Source: Cladophialophora immunda
Taxonomy: Eukaryota; Ascomycota; Eurotiomycetes; Chaetothyriales; Herpotrichiellaceae
Direction of reading: 5' to 3'
DNA length: 64,000 nt
NCBI RefSeq assembly: GCF_000835495.1
Contig: NW_015622542.1
Span: 6,160,485 to 6,224,484, forward strand
Each line of letters opens with the position of its first letter. Position 1 is the first letter of the stretch. A program made the translations under genes and the position numbers. Under the pieces are notes generated by a model. That model searched no databases. It saw only the letters and a program-made list of their open reading frames with translations, and was not told the origin of the DNA. This document shows, piece after piece, positions 12,100 to 24,382 of the stretch.

Positions 12100-13952
12100 T
12101 CAAGTCGAACCGGAGAATCGGAGCGGACCGCCCTTGACCCGGAGCCGCTCACCGTAGAAGTAGATGAAGGTGAGGATGCCTCCAGCCGCGACAATCACGG
12201 CCGCCTGAGTGCCGAAACTCGCGCCGTAACCAACGCTCAAGCCCCATGGCTGCTGGAAGTAGCCCACGGCAAATCCGCCCATGACGCGCATGAAGTTGAT
12301 GAACGCCGAGACCTCCCCGGAAGCTTGGGGGTAGCATTCAAGGGCGTACGCGGTGATGGCCACGCTGGAGAGCATGGCGCCGAAGATGTAGATTCCCCAG
12401 CCGAATGCGATGCCCAGCCAATGCAGGTGATGCTCGAACGTCTGTCCGAGAAGGACCAGGCCAGGTACCATGATGACGGTCCCCAAGTACGTGACGGGCA
12501 AACGCGCCTCCGCTTTGAAGAGACCGTCATGGCGTCTGGTGTATCTTGCAGCGTTCCAGTCGTTCAGCCAGTGTCCGAGAACCTCTCCCAAGGTGACGCC
12601 TATGGCAGGGGCACTGAACCGGAGAAGGATCAGTCGCCGAATGGGATGAAAATGTTAGGGAAGCGAGACGTACAAATAGATGAACCCAGAGGCCTTGGGT
12701 CCAAATCCGTAACCTCCAACATCCTCAGGCGTCCCCAGGAGGACAGCGGCGGTGATGTTGACGCCGGTCGCCCACATGAAATAAAGGCAACTAGCAACTC
12801 CTTGTCAGTACGGTTTTGTGGGAAATGAGTGTCACACTCACAAGTAGACCAGGATTGGTAGCATCAGAGGCTTGATCAAAACAGCCCACAGCCTGCCAAA
12901 GGCTGGCAGGACGCCCATGAAGTAGCCTCTGTGATGTCTGATTTGCCATATTCCAACCACTCTCTGCCATCTGCTACCCCGCCGCGGCTGCTCCTCGACG
13001 GACACGTCCCTTCGGTACCAGGTTTCGTCGAGGAAGAGCAGCACCAGGACAAGATCAAGGCAAGTCGATGCCAGCGCAAGCCAGTAGAGCGGGCGCCACT
13101 CCGAGTCCAGTCCGGAAATCATAAAGTAGCCCAGCATCGGCCCAATGTACGGCGTGACGTAGAAGAAGAAGAGCCATATGCCGATCTTGCGGGCGTGTTC
13201 GTGGAGGAAGAACATGTCCTTGATGTAACACAGCGTCGTGGTTTGGCAGACCGTGAGGGTGGCCCCTTGCAACGCGCGCAGCGCATAGAACGTCTCGAAG
13301 TTGTCCGTCAAGCAGATCCCGAGCGTGAACAACAGGCTGGCGAGCACGTTCCAGAACACGACCGGCGCACGCCCCCAGAAGTAGCTGGGAGGGATCGCGA
13401 GCACGCCGCCCACTCCCCTGGGATCTGGTCAGATATCGAGTTGAAGCGTGAGAAAAAGGGGCGACCTACACCATAATCACTGCTAGATTCGTGGTGAAGT
13501 TCATAGAGTTGTACGACTTGCCCCAATGAAGCGCCTGAGGCAGGACAGCGGGAAAGCCAAGGCAAAGACTGAAGTCTCCGTTGCCCGCCAAAATCGACGT
13601 CGTGAGGAGGACGGCGTGCTTCTTCCACCATGGCCAATTGAGCGGATCGTTCGGGTCGTCACTGGGTTGCGGAATAAGAACAGTCTGCGAGTTTTTTTCT
13701 TGTTTCAGCCATTCTGAGCGTGATGCCTTCTCGAGCGCAAGCACTTACACGACCATCCGGTGCCAATTTCAAGCCTGCCGTGTCCGACCCATCTTTGGTG
13801 TTGATGGTGAGAAGGATCCCTTCACCTTCTTGAGCGGCCTCCTCGGTCGTGATGTGATGCTCTTCGTGAGCTGTTGCATGCGGCTTCTCTCCTATATCTT
13901 CGCAGTAGCCGACCCTCTTCTCTTCCTGAGAATGATCTTTTGAGCCAGTCAT
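12100..13952 (-). CDS. MFS transporter, DHA1 / Hol1-like
   Basis: Five exons (13952-13749, 13684-13470, 13417-12842, 12790-12674, 12613-12100) encode 541 aa. The cytosolic N-terminus (about 68 residues, charged) leads into TVLIPQPSDDPNDPLNWPWW, a hallmark of DHA1 drug:H+ antiporter-like fungal MFS proteins. Twelve hydrophobic segments follow, with a long central loop around DETWYRRDVSVEEQPRRGSRW and the C-half signature ECYPQASGEVSAFINFMRV. Intron lengths are 64, 52, 51 and 60 bp, all GT-AG. Plasma-membrane export or import of a small organic compound is expected; substrate and direction cannot be read. It lies between the ABM and SDR genes. Confidence 0.9.
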
Positions 13953-14645
13953 CTTAAAATCCTTGCCACAGCGTAGCTCGGAAGTACCAAAGTGGTTTGA
14001 TCGGGCACGATAGTTAGTTGACTGGATCTCAGAGAGAATTCCGACCGTTAGGGAGCACGCACCATATATCCTGCAAGTATCTCCCTTACCTTTTATCAAG
14101 AATCAAAAAGGGGCTTCCCGTCTACTCGGCCGCTAGAGATGGAATAAAGGCGCTGGCCTATTGCACGGTGGAATGTCCAAATGCCGGCCTTCGGCCTATT
14201 TTGATGTATACCTAGGTAGCATGTACCGTGGACTTAGCTCAAATAGAGTTCGACACCGTTCCAGACCTTCTGTCGCCTTCACTTCCAAAACCGGAACACC
14301 GTTAGGGTAGAGGTCGGACCGAGGACAATCTGTTGCAGCCTCGAAGACAGTGAATACAACGAGCCTGGCCGATCAATCTTACCGGAAATATGGCAAGTCT
14401 TGAAGAAACGCTCTTGCGGATCCCAACTAGCCGAAATACCATCACTGTAGCCTTGATAGGTATGACAACTAAGAGTATTTACTTCGAGAATTATCGAGAA
14501 TGAGCCAGAAAAGGTGGAAGAATCATGTTATTTGGCATAATAGCGGTGCAAGCCTTCTAGGTAGTTGTAGGATGTGGTGCTGTTCCTATTGTGACTCAAC
14601 AGTAGACTATGGACTGCTAGATTCTGTTGTCTGTAAATGAGGTGC
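13953..14645. other. Intergenic spacer upstream of the MFS gene
   Basis: This 693-bp stretch covers the MFS promoter and the SDR 3' end. It contains the palindrome TACCTAGGTA at 14209-14218. No gene seen. Confidence 0.55.
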
Positions 14646-15814
14646 CTAGGCCCGTTTTCTCACAATGTCTGGCAGTCCAGAAGGCTCTCCATGGATCGTC
14701 ACAAAGTATGGATCATAGACGGTGGTAGTTCGCTTGGTGACTTCTCCATCTGCATACTCGGGCCTTTTCAAAATGAAATGCTGGTCCCGGGAGCATTCAA
14801 TGAATTCTCCATTAATAGATCTATCGTTCAAGCATTTCCAATACGCTCCAACAATGGTTGAGGCGGGAGTCAGTCTGATAGTCTGTTAGAACAAGAGAAG
14901 TCACAGGCCTCGAGCAAGGACTTACGAATCTTCGCCAAAGGTGTCCCGCATATGTTGGCTTATGAATTGAGTTGGCACCACGCCGGGACAGACTGTGTTG
15001 ATAGTAATGTTTTCTTTCTGAGCAGAAGTCAATGTTTATTCGAAGATATGCCAATTTAGCACTCACGAACTGCAGATACGGCGCACAGGCTCGCACGAAT
15101 CCATTGATCTGCGAAAATTTCAGCAAGAGGGCTCCACAAGTCCCTCTCCCACAAGACTTACTCCGGCCTTTGCGCCAGAATACTCAGGAAACGAGGCAAC
15201 TGGGTGGACAGCTACCATACTGGACGTCGCAACAATGCTTCCGCCAGGGGTGGGATTCTGTCGCATAAAGTGTATAGCAAGTTGCACTCCATAGATTGTC
15301 GCCTTCAGGCAAACGTCCGTACATGACAGGTCTGGTTCCGGGGGGACCCTTGGAGAGACAAATTAGCGAAACCAAGGTAATAGCGGATAGCAGTCTGGTC
15401 GTACTCGGTTTTGCCCCGCCACTTCAGAATGTAAATCGAGCTCCTGTCGATGATGCCCGCATTCGCGCAGAGAGCATCGATACGGCCCCATTTCTGAAAC
15501 GCGGCTGAGAATGCACTCGCTTGCTCATGGTAATGGCTGATATCACATTGACAGAACATGAATTTTTCTCCGAATTCATCAGAGAGCTTTTGAGCAAGGT
15601 GTGCTTGAGAGGCAATGTCAAGTGCACCGACTTTCCATCCTTCGCGGATCAGTTTTCGAGTCAACTCTGCACCAATACCCGACTAAATAGACTCATTGTT
15701 AGTCTTGAGCATCGTGGAATGTTTGCAAATGCATCTTGGGCAAGGCAAATCGCATCTGTGATAACTTACCACACCGCCGGTGACAAGAGCGACCTTCTCA
15801 CCTGGACTGGACAT
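14646..15814 (-). CDS. Short-chain dehydrogenase/reductase (SDR)
   Basis: Six exons (15814-15770, 15682-15405, 15348-15162, 15108-15067, 15017-14926, 14874-14646) encode 290 aa. The nucleotide-binding motif TGGVSGIGAEL spans the first junction; CDIS follows strand 4, and CANAGI is the NAG motif. The catalytic triad reads S (SIVATSSMVAVHP), Y-x3-K (YSGAKAG), then ITINTVCPGVVPT. The order fits classical SDRs of the 15-hydroxyprostaglandin-dehydrogenase-like group, normally NAD+-using. One exon is only 42 bp. The chosen start gives MSSPGEKVALVTGG, the usual SDR opening; an in-frame ATG at 15919 would add 35 residues. It is divergent from the EthD-fold gene. Confidence 0.9.
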
Positions 15815-16302
15815 GATCGTTTCAATGCCGAAGAATTTGGAACGCACATAGGCGGTTTTGAAGCTAACATAAACAATGTCATGTTTATAGCTAGACACAA
15901 CCGTGCTGTAAGAGCTCAAACCTCGCCGATTCTCAGAGAGAGGGTTCGCAGTGCCCCCAGACTTTCGTCCCCGGATATCCCCAGGCCGCGGTAAGCGACC
16001 CCATTTACCCCGACAAACAATACGAGAAATCCAAAGTGCGAAATCTCACCGAGCAACCGAAACTCTACCGACACTCTTAGAACGCAACTAGGGATGCAAA
16101 CGCTTGTTGATACCTCACACAGCGACGGTGGCAGGAGAATGAGTTGGGACCGACCAAGAGATTCCCCCGTTGTTGAAATATACCAGACTTAAAAGCGCCG
16201 AATTACAGTTTTCCGGAGTATGTGCTTCGTCAGTTACCAGCTCCTCCAGCACCCCGGGGAAGAGAGTGATTTCACTGACGACTTTCTCCGACCCTCACTG
16301 CC
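15815..16302. promoter_or_regulatory. Divergent promoter, SDR / EthD-fold gene
   Basis: This 488-bp region separates the two start codons and is expected to control both genes together. No specific operator is claimed. Confidence 0.45.
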
Positions 16303-16782
16303 ATGGCCACTAAACACCGATTCTACCGCGTAACGATCTTTGTCAATCGAGTTCCAGAGCTGAGTGAGGACGAGTTCCATAAACACTGGTCATCCACGCA
16401 CAGAGAACTAGCAGAAGACTTACTTGTGAAGTATGGCATCGCAAAATATCGACAGGTCGGTGCCGCTTGGGAGAATGCATGTTGAAGGAGCTAACGAAGA
16501 AGCACACAGTACCATACACCATCAGCTCTCCTACCAGAAGCTGAAGCCAAGTGCCCTGGTTTAGACAAGCTCAACAAGCTGGGCTTTGATGGAGCGGCCG
16601 ACTTCATCATGGCCGACATCGAATCCTTCTACAAGTTTCGTCAGGATCCATATTATAACTCGCATATCGATGCCGATGCAAAGATTCTGTTTGATTGGAA
16701 CAGCGCCCGGTGGACTGTGGGATGGGAGGAAGTGTACGTAAAGGATGGACGCGTTGTTGAAATGCCGGATGGAGAGGATTAG
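16303..16782 (+). CDS. EthD-domain (dimeric alpha/beta barrel) protein
   Basis: Exons 16303-16455 and 16510-16782 with a 54-bp intron encode 141 aa. The start gives MATKHRFYRVTIFVNRVPEL, then the EthD signature SEDEFHKHWSSTHRELA. After the junction come GFDGAADFIMADIESFYKFR and DPYYNSHIDADAKILFDW, the second half of the fold. Fungal EthD proteins often sit in secondary-metabolite clusters, acting as decarboxylases, dehydratases or cyclisation helpers; some have no known activity. The His/Trp pair in KHWSSTH is kept. It has the same fold superfamily as the ABM protein 5 kb away. The reaction is unknown. Confidence 0.9.
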
Positions 16783-17688
16783 CTCGGTCAAGTCTCCAGC
16801 TGAAGCTGAAACGACAACGTTTGACATGTGCTATCGGCTGTGACAGCGTAACCTCTGCTCCGGAGGGCGCCATGCTCATGCTGTGCTCTTCAAAAGAACA
16901 ATGCTTGCTTCTGGTAATCAGATGCCTCCGCAAATCCACCTCGGCATCGTCCACTTCCCAATGCGGTGCGTATTCCGTGCCTTCGACTGATCGGGGTAAA
17001 TGCTCCACCCCCACCTGTGTGATTGGGTTGGATTTTGAGGAGGCTATGCTGTACTCGTGCACTTAATTTTGTTACAGACCGCGGCGGCCTCTTCGACGAG
17101 CAGTCGTATTTCAAAGCCGTAGGCTGTGCTTGAGGGCGGCGGTAAGGGCAGAGGAACACCATCTTCGACAGATGCTGAGTTGTCATCGCACTCCTCTCTG
17201 AACAGACCAGCGCCTGAAGCGTACATAAATGGGACCAAATCGAGGGGCTCGGCGGTGGGAAAATATGCCGGGTAAAGGCTTGTTTACTGTGCACGCCCCC
17301 GACTCGTGCTGGAGATCCACTTTTCTCGTCCCTAGCCGTTGAGCTGTGAAGATCTTTGGTCGTCATCCGCAGCCTCATTGCTCGATCGGGTGTATAGGCG
17401 TCGATCCAGCCCCGCCCGCTAACTCAACTACGAGTGCCACCGAAATGCCAATTTCGGCTCCTGAAGAATTGTGTCACTTTGCCCCCCTTGCGATTGCTAG
17501 TCGCTGTCAGCGTCGTTACAGTGCTGGTGGATAGCCCGGAAGCAAGATGCAGATTAGGGAACCTCAGTGTGCTGTATAAGAGTCTTGCGCGTCTTCGCAG
17601 AATGGGATTGTTGAGAGTAGTGGCAGCGCCTATTCATCGCTTCGCCAGGGACCATTTACCCGCGAGCTGAGAGACTTGGTGTCTCGCC
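16783..17688. other. Intergenic, lipoxygenase promoter region
   Basis: This 0.9-kb stretch lies upstream of the lipoxygenase. Reading frames on both strands carry no recognisable motif. No repeat seen. Confidence 0.55.
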
Positions 17689-19558
17689 ATGAATCAACAG
17701 TCACTCGTTTCACTCCTGCTCGCGCTGGCCGCGCTGCAAACATGCCCAGTTGCCTCTCTTGCGGTACCAAGGCCACCGACTTTAAAGAGCCGTTCACTCC
17801 TTCCCCCTTATTCGTTGCCGCAGGATGACCTGCTCGACTTGACAAGAGCAGTTGATATCGGGACAAAGCAGGCTGGCTACTTATACGGCCCTCCTGTTGC
17901 CGGTGGACCTTTCTTTCCCACCGGCGCCCTAGGTCTGGTCAGGGCCGCGGCCGATCAAGCAGAGATTCAGCTCGATGAAGCTCCGATCCTTGCGGCCGTT
18001 GCTGTCGATACGACCGACAGCTCGGTTTCAGCTCCTCAGTACAACGGCCTGCAGACTCTGGACGATTACACACTATTATATGACGGGCACTGGAAGGCGA
18101 CTCTCCCATCTGGCCCGGTTCCAGGAATGTTGACCAATTACACTCAAGATCTTCTGTTCTCAATGGAACGCCTCTCGTTTAGTCCCTACCAGGTGAGGAG
18201 GCTCAATCCTGCCTCGGATACGTTGCAGTTCAGCGTCGACGATGCCACTGCGACGAATCTCACGGGCATGACACTGCAACAACTATTTGAAGACGGTCGG
18301 CTCTTCTATGCCGACTATCGAGACCAGAAAGATCTCACTCCCACCGATCGATTTTCCGCCGCTTGCGACGCGTTCTTCTATATTGACCAAACATCTGGAG
18401 ATTTCTTACCCCTCGCTATCCGTACAAACGTGGGATCCAGCCTGATCTACACACCAAACGACGACCCCGCCGACTGGCTACTCGCGAAGATCATGTACAA
18501 CGTCAATGACTTTTGGTTTGCGCAATGGAACCATCTTGCGAGCACCCACGAGGTTGTCCAGATTACATACCTAGCCGCTATCCGAACCCTGAGCGACAAC
18601 CACCCCGTCCTTGCCTTGCTAAACCGGATCATGTACGAGGTATACGCAATACAACCGCTGGCGGAAACTCTTCTGTTCCTCCCTGGTGCGGCAGTCGATC
18701 AGGTCTTCGCTTACACCGGTACCTCCGCCCAAGACTACACCACCAACCTCTATATGAACGGTGGTAGTGGTCGCTTTCAGGCCAATTATTTTGAGGCCGA
18801 CCTTCAATCTCGTGGATTGATCAATTCGAACTTTGGCCCGGCGTTGAAAAACTTCCCGTTCTACGAAGATGCTTCGACTATTTATAATGCGATCCATGCC
18901 TTCATGACTTCGTTTGTGAATTCATATTACTCCAAAGACTCAGACGTCACGGCCGACAATGAAATGCAAGCGTGGGTGAAGGAGTCACAAGGCCCCGCTG
19001 AGGCGATTGACTTTCCTTCGATCACGACCAGGAGCGCCCTGATTGATGCTTTAACACATATGGTGAGCACAAAGAGCTAATTGGCAATATCCCTACCCTA
19101 TGGTCTCCTGCTGACGAAGTTCTGCTTAGGCTCATCTTGCCTCTACCTCCCACCACACGGTCAATACGAACGAGTTGCTCTCCGCCAGTTCTACATTGCC
19201 CTTCCATCCCCCATCTCTCTATCAGCCACCCCCGTCTTCGAAAGGGTTTACAAACGTGGTGGACTTCCTCCCGCCACTTGACAAGGTCGAAAGCCAATTC
19301 AGCGTGGCTGCCATTTTTGTCCGCCCCTTTTTCGTGGGCACGAATCGCACTCTGATGCACATGTTTGATGATCCTGCGACGCTCAGCCGCATGAATAGTG
19401 CCACTCAAGCAGCGGCCACGACGTTTTTCAACAGCATGCAGGCATTCAGTGGACAGGTTTCTTCGCGCACATTCGACGAAAATGGCCTGTCACAGGGGAT
19501 GCCGTTTGTGTGGCAGGCCTTGGATCCCAATGTGGCGCCATTTTCTATCACTTCTTAG
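17689..19558 (+). CDS. Secreted manganese-type lipoxygenase
   Basis: Exons 17689-19062 and 19130-19558 with a 67-bp intron encode 600 aa. Residues 1-25 form a clear signal peptide ending near VASLA, so secretion is expected. The core has the lipoxygenase metal-site helix WNHLASTHEVV (H282, H287) followed by AAIRTLSDNHPVL. The second metal helix HHTVNTNEL supplies H466 and N470 and lies just after the splice junction. Mn-lipoxygenases peroxidise linoleic/linolenic acid to 9-, 11- or 13-hydroperoxides. The C-terminal residue supplies the fifth metal ligand through its carboxylate and is normally Val or Ile; here the protein ends ...FSITS, so the last residue is Ser. Several N-x-S/T sites fit a secreted glycoprotein. 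Regiospecificity cannot be read. Confidence 0.93.
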
Positions 19559-21158
19559 GATGGCTCATTTGAGCCGTCCCTATGACTGTCTTATACAATG
19601 TATTTTCAACATCCATGTGATTAGGGGGCATGATTTTTTTTGTTTTTCCCCTGCAGCAGATAATAGTTGGATTCCAAACTTCGTTATTCCCCCCGAATCC
19701 TGAGCAATTGCTGTGGAAAATCCATCCCCCTTGTCAGCTTTTAGGTAAACCAGAAGCGTAACAGCAACGCGTCCGATGCAGCTTGCAAGGGAGCGGTCCC
19801 GGAACTTTCTCGTCATTCACTCGAATGGGACAGAGGGGGGGTTCTGCGTTCTTCGAGATCTACAGAGCTCCTTCTAAACCCACAAGCTCTGGAACTCGCT
19901 AACACTTTTCTTCAAGGCCCTGCCTGCAGTTGTGTTGGACACACGTAAGCTATGTCCTTCACCATACCTAGTGAAAGACTTGATGCGTCGCGACGAAATG
20001 GCCTCTCTTCCCTTATTAGGCCTACTGGAGCTCGAGTCAGGAGTCAGGGCTCCAGCTGAGTCGGCACTCTGTATCCGCAATCCTGATATTGGGGGCCATC
20101 GAGTGGGTTATTGGAAAGTCTTATTTCCCAACCTGTTGGTCACTTTCGACAGTCCCCACGGAATATTCCCAGAGAGATTTGCAACAACGTTTACTAGGCC
20201 GGATTTGCAAGGTCGAGAGTCGAGCCCGTTTGTTTCAGAGTTGGATCCTCGAGGAGCAGGCTCTGTAATACGGCGTTCCTATGACTCCATATTGCATGCT
20301 AACTCCTGACTTTGGTTAGTCGGCGGACTAGTCAGTGGTGATCAACAGCAGATGTTTTCTTCCCCGCACACCATATCCCTGTTCTCTCTGATATCCATAT
20401 CAACAATCATGCAGGTCCAAGGGACCAGGAGCCACTCTTGGGCCTGGTTCTGATTCGCTGCTCCCTGTTAGCTTCAGGCCTCACCAGCCTTCTAGCCGTG
20501 GGAATGGCGACCGCGTCTGATCTCCCGGACGCCACCTGGGAGCCACCAGCGCCTGGTCCAAACTGCCTGCGTTCGAACTAGACGGCGACCAACTGCTCGG
20601 TACCGGGGCAGGCTTGTATCAAGCCTTGCTGTCGCAAGAAGCCGTTGTAAAAGGATCTGCTGTCGCGCAAGAAACGCTACAGGGAAGCAGGAGGAGGCGT
20701 TCCTCCATCTCCATCTTCATCGGTGTCCTGGTGGAGCCCCTGCGCCAGCCTCCTGCCCAAAATCCTGCGCAAATCCTCCACAAGCTCTCTTCTCCATAAG
20801 CCCGGCGACACTCTTTTCATACGTCGTTTCTCTGCGAGGACATTTCGCCTTTTCGTTTCTCGCCCCTGCCGTTTTGTACAATAATCGGCCCCCCTTGACG
20901 CTGCTGCTTCCTGGTGATCCAGCTTCGAAACGTCGTTCCCAGCAGTGTCCAGTGTACAGGTACATTGAGCCCTTGCGAAGCATCTTCTACAACGAGTTAT
21001 GAATGTTTCATAGCGCTACAGATCACGGCGACTTTTTCTGCATCGTTGTCGCACACATCCAAGACGGGGGACATGCTCTCTTGCTCCTAGCGTCCAGCGC
21101 CCAAGACTCTCGCTTGTCCAAACATAAATAGACGAGCTGCGTCGCGATCAGGTTCAAA
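19559..21158. other. Long intergenic region, no gene recognised
   Basis: This 1.6-kb stretch lies between the lipoxygenase and the PTH11-like gene. A frame of 125 codons at 19932-20309 and shorter ones show no motif, signal peptide or splice support. Promoter and long 5' UTR of the next gene are likely content. Confidence 0.5.
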
Positions 21159-22683
21159 ATGGTCGACACATTGCACCGTGAGTACACTCTGACACGACGA
21201 CAACGGGCGCGCGTACTGAGCACTCGTCCTAATAGCACCTCCTTCGGTCATCGCTTCTTGGCCCAAACCGAACTATGTCAATCCCGACACCAGAGGGCCG
21301 GGCCTGGTGTACATGTGTATCATATTCGCCGCCATTGGCATCATCACATGCACGGCCCGAGTGTACTCGCGACTGTTCATCACCAAGGCGCCGGGCTTGG
21401 ACGATCTCCTGGTGGTCGTCGCCCTGGGGTTTCTGACGGCCTTGACTGTGCTGGTCATCATCGGCAATAAAGACTACTACAACGGCCGGCACGTGTGGGA
21501 CATCCCGCCCGACAGCTTCGTCGGCGGGCGTGCCAACATCTGGGCCAGCCTGTGGTGTTATGTGATCGGGATCACCTTGATCAAGATCTCGGTGCTGTTG
21601 TTCTACCGCCGCCTGAGCGTCAAGTTCAGCCGGGCCTTCCTGATCGCGACCTGGGTCGGCATCATTTACAACATCTTGTACTTTCTCTCCTTCGGCCTGA
21701 CGCTGCTGCTGCTCTGCAACCCCCTCCACGCGTATTGGGACAGCTTCAACCCGGTCTGGGCCGCGACGCACCACTTCCACTGCGGCTCCGAGAGTGCGGC
21801 GCTCCCCGCGTCCTCGGCGTTCAGTGTGGCTGGGGACTTCTACAGCACCCTGCTGCCACTGATCTTGGTGTACTATCTCGAACTGCCTCGTCGCCAGAAG
21901 ATCGCGTTGTACGCCCTATTTGCGCTGGGGTTCATGGCAGTCGCCGCCGGGCTGGTCCGGACGGTCCTGATGTACAACCTGTTGAACGTCGACTACGACT
22001 TCACGTGGGAACTGTGGCTGACCTGGATCTGGGCGGTCCTGGAGCTGTACCTGGCGCTCTTCGCAGCCAGCGCCCCGAGCTTGAAGCCGTTCTTCCGACA
22101 CTTCTTTGTGGAGTCGATCAACAGCTTCGCGCGGGGCTCTAGAAGACGCGCGGAATACGGCAACAACAATAGCAGCCAACGGGCCGGGGCAGAGCCAATG
22201 TCGGGAAAGGGCTCAGGAGGAGGGACAGGCACATTCGCCACGGGGGGAACCAAGGGCGACGTCAGCGTAGACCTCTCAGCCGACATCGAAAGGGGCCGAG
22301 GAGGCCACTGGGAAGAACCCGCCGACGAAAGGATGGAGTCCCGGCAGAGCTGGTTCCTGGCGGACAACGACGAGACCGGGACGAAGCATTTCGAGCTGCG
22401 CGCCAGCCAGGACGGGAAGAAGATGATCCCCATGCGCGTGTACAAGCGCGGGGACTACCACGACTACAACTACAACAACCACTACACCGTCCCCGAGGGG
22501 ACTCCTTCAGACCCCTTCGCCGACGTCGAGGACCGCGTCCACCGCTCGAACTCGGCGGCGACGGCGCTGCCGCAGCGGCCAGACTGGCCATTGGCCCTGC
22601 CCACAATGGGGACCGAACCGCACCATGAACCGCGCGAGTTCCTGGCCAATCCCCGGCTTTCTACGTACAAAGAAAAGATATAA
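21159..22683 (+). CDS. PTH11/rhodopsin-like seven-helix membrane protein
   Basis: A 19-nt first exon (21159-21177) carries the ATG; the second exon is 21236-22683, with a 58-bp intron (GTGAGT...CCTAAT...TAG), giving 488 aa. The join yields MVDTLHPPPSVIASWPKPNY. Seven hydrophobic segments span about residues 25-300, with features of the fungal rhodopsin-type integral membrane family: RVYSRLFITKAPGLDDLL after helix 1, LIKISVLLFYRRL in helix 3, and an extracellular loop with Cys pair (LLCNPLHAYWD...FHCGSES). The C-terminal 200 residues are a Gly/Ser- and charge-rich cytosolic tail with a Tyr/Asn-rich patch (DYHDYNYNNHY). No CFEM domain. Such proteins are receptor candidates in host or surface sensing, but ligand and G-protein coupling are unproven. 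Confidence 0.88.
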
Positions 22684-24382
22684 AACATAAAACATAGTCA
22701 ATAGAAACTCGTCAAACCAGAGTATACTCCGCACGATCTATCAATTTTCCCCTAGCAGCAGTCACAGACGAAGCTGAGGTGGGCATAGAGTAACCGTGTG
22801 CAGTCCTGTGTCGTTTACCACCCATCCACTGTCATAGTCCATGCGCGTTCAGGAGATCACGCAGGGGACGTGAGTAGCCTCGCTTAGCCATCGAGTCTGA
22901 CAGAGGTAGGGGTAGTTTAGTAGTAGAAGATAGCGGTGGTTTGGTGTTGCAGACTCGTAAATGTTCTGCCGCCGTGATCCCTAGCCACGTTTTTGTCCAT
23001 CTGCAACACCACGAGTCGCCCGGCCCAGGGTCGTTTTCCATGGGTTATTGCTCCGGCTTTGGCTTAGTCGGGGGCGATCTCGTATCATCTAGGAACTGTG
23101 GATTTCGTGATCGTCGGCGCATCTCTGCGGTGTGCGTGATCCTGGCATCGGTTCCAAGGGCGTCTCCGGCACATAATTACATGAAAATAACTGCCATAGT
23201 TGGTTAGAACCTTGCTGTGCTGGGGCGTTGCTTTTGGTAGCATTTTTCATCGTTTCGGGGGTTCCCGTATTGCCCTCATGTTTGGAGTGAAAGGTTCACC
23301 GAACGTCCATGTGCAATGCCCGTGGGCTGGAGAGTCCCAGGCCGATCGAGCCGGGAATGTACACAGATGGTCGACTGTGACTCGGCTGATATAAGGACTG
23401 CTGGGTGTATCTCCCTCCTACTCGGTCCCAGGCCCAGCAATCGACAGTCCGTATTAGAGCCGAGCAGAAAGGCGTGCGCCGACTCCGTTGAAGTGAGCTT
23501 GGACTGTGCTCTGACCGAGAGATAGCTTTCAATCTGAATGTTCAATGATGGCCCCAAGATAGTTGCTGTAGTTGCTGGGTTCCAACAGTTGAGTTGATAT
23601 CAAGGGGAAGGAACAGAGCGAGGTCAAGGCATCCCTCTTACTTCAAAATAGGCTTAGTCTCCAAACCAGGGAACAGGCGGCCGTCTCGCCCTGTAGCTCC
23701 GAGTCTTCGACCATCAAAAGCTTCGTGGGCTTGATTCTGGAGGCTACCTACTCAACGTATCTGATCTTTGCCTGAAGGTCAGTGCAGCTCATTCTTTGTT
23801 GAGTGAAGATGGCAGCTACAGCCTCAAGACGGGCAGACGACCTGTGGCGTCGCGACATTCCCAGCAATCTTGCGGTCACCGGCGTCATGCACCACCATCC
23901 CCTCGAGTCTCCTCTCTTCAGCACTCCTCCATACCTCGAAGCCCTTCTCTGCCCACCTGATTGCAGTCCCCATTGCAGCCGCTGTACGCCTCGCAAAGCG
24001 CTCAGATGTTGACAAGCTCGTGATGGAGACCCCAGACAAAATGGACCTTTCCGATCAGCCTGCACTGTGGCTTGCCGATGTAAGCAGATTCGGGCAAACG
24101 CAGCGCCTATGGTGTCACGTTCTAGGCCATGCTTTTCCAGCCAACAGCGTTCTTTGGTTTCTCGCACTTGCGAGGCGCATACTGGGCTGTGCAAGCTGCG
24201 CCTAGAACTAGTCAGGCTCGAACTACTACTGGTCCAGCGTAATTCTAAGCTATCAGCATCCTTGTTGGTGGGAATGGGAGCTGCACCTCAGCTTGCCTAC
24301 TATCTTTTGACGTCCCAGCAGCCTTCTCTCGATTTCTGATCAAACGCTTTTGCTTCGTGAACAGCAAATATTTTCGGAAACG
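22684..24382. other. Long intergenic region, no gene recognised
   Basis: This 1.7-kb stretch precedes the NLR gene. Overlapping frames on both strands at about 23748-24205 (up to 148 codons) are open but show no family motif. They could be a decayed gene, yet nothing supports a call. Confidence 0.5.

Noticed and set aside
11145..19558. Full polyketide or NRPS biosynthetic cluster
   Set aside because: Tailoring-type genes are present, but no ketosynthase, adenylation or terpene-cyclase motif occurs anywhere in the window.
19932..20309. 125-codon frame downstream of the lipoxygenase
   Set aside because: No similarity recognised, no signal peptide, mixed codon usage.
21495..22142. 215-codon alternative frame inside the PTH11-like gene
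   Set aside because: GC-rich frame-shift shadow; true frame has seven helices and family motifs.
23748..24205. Possible gene on either strand upstream of the NLR
   Set aside because: Both strands are open, but no motif, splice signals or start context support one; could be a relic.
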